From NCBI GenBank assembly GCA_016938035.1, contig JAFGVK010000078.1:1-50842 (forward strand): 50,842 nucleotides of DNA. Direction: 5' to 3'. The notes under the pieces are model-generated. The model saw nothing but the letters and a program-made list of their open reading frames with translations. It had not been told where the DNA came from and made no database searches. This document shows positions 50,800 through 50,842 of this stretch, one piece after another. Each line of letters starts with the position of its first letter. Position 1 is the stretch's first letter. Made by a program: the position numbers and the translations under genes. Source of the DNA: Deltaproteobacteria bacterium (GTDB lineage: Bacteria; Myxococcota_A; UBA796; GCA-2862545).

Positions 50800-50842
50800 T
50801 CAGGCGCTGTGCTCCTCCAGCCACCTGGCGGCGAAGGCCTCG
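50800..50842 (-). CDS. 3' end of a minus-strand gene, cut by the window edge
   Basis: The last 13 codons read EAFAARWLEEHSA before the TGA at 50800-50802. They follow the hairpin in a convergent arrangement. Too little is left to name a function. Confidence 0.5.
   Translation of the reverse strand, partial: EAFAARWLEEHSA

Overview
The window is about 50.8 kb of very GC-rich, gene-dense bacterial DNA. It encodes lipid A/Kdo genes, an outer-membrane-type barrel, many Sec/lipobox lipoproteins, a TatT-type TRAP importer, a Thr-Asp-linker formylglycine-like lipoprotein, a caspase-like peptidase and a hybrid-style sensory pair. That mix points to a Gram-negative relative of the Myxococcota/deltaproteobacterial group. 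The assignment is inferred from gene content only. About 41 protein genes are supported. I see no rRNA, tRNA, CRISPR array or intact insertion sequence. GTG and TTG starts are common, and ten gene pairs overlap by the four bases ATGA or GTGA.

Layout. Positions 1-5.9 kb hold a partial VOC protein, a cysteine-rich lipoprotein with a hydrolase fold that lacks its nucleophile, an Slt-type lytic transglycosylase lipoprotein and an M50-like membrane peptidase. Positions 6.0-14.0 kb are a tightly coupled minus-strand envelope operon: HExxH/beta-propeller/barrel protein, GT39/ArnT-like glycosyltransferase, MsbA-like ABC exporter, and a WaaA-LpxK fusion that joins Kdo transferase to lipid A 4'-kinase. 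Positions 14.1-16.3 kb hold a YcxB-like protein, a THUMP RNA methyltransferase and a DUF47 protein. Positions 16.4-20.5 kb are a TRAP operon (tatT, dctP, fused dctQM) whose permease carries an extra tail with four DLD-x-LL repeats.

Positions 20.7-26.4 kb hold a tandem-receiver plus PEP/pyruvate-binding protein, a small unknown gene, cysK, and a lipoprotein with a coiled-coil stalk and twelve exact 15-residue YadA-head-like repeats. Positions 26.6-30.2 kb hold a histidine kinase with a cysteine-rich sensor region, its partner regulator with a degenerate HD-GYP domain, and a lipoprotein. Positions 30.3-34.4 kb are a peptide-use operon (POT transporter, M1 aminopeptidase, isochorismatase-like hydrolase). 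Positions 34.5-39.2 kb hold a Glu-His-repeat protein, a GreA-like small protein with an orphan MlaF ATPase, a NicO-like nickel/cobalt permease, an FGE-like lipoprotein and an EF-hand protein.

Positions 39.2-39.7 kb have no gene. This stretch is lower in GC and contains a perfect 12-bp-stem hairpin and diverged repeats. From 48.0 kb down to 39.7 kb runs a colinear eight-gene minus-strand set: POT transporter, yggS, lipoprotein, proB, proA, DUF4105, murG, caspase-like. Divergent from it are a secreted M3 oligoendopeptidase and an MBL-fold hydrolase, and the window closes with the 3' end of a minus-strand gene.

The strongest points for follow-up are the WaaA-LpxK fusion in its operon, the lipid-anchored YadA-like head, the tailed DctQM with TatT, the cysteine-rich kinase sensor, and the structured non-coding segment at 39.2-39.7 kb. 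All family names come from motif recognition by eye; no database search was run.
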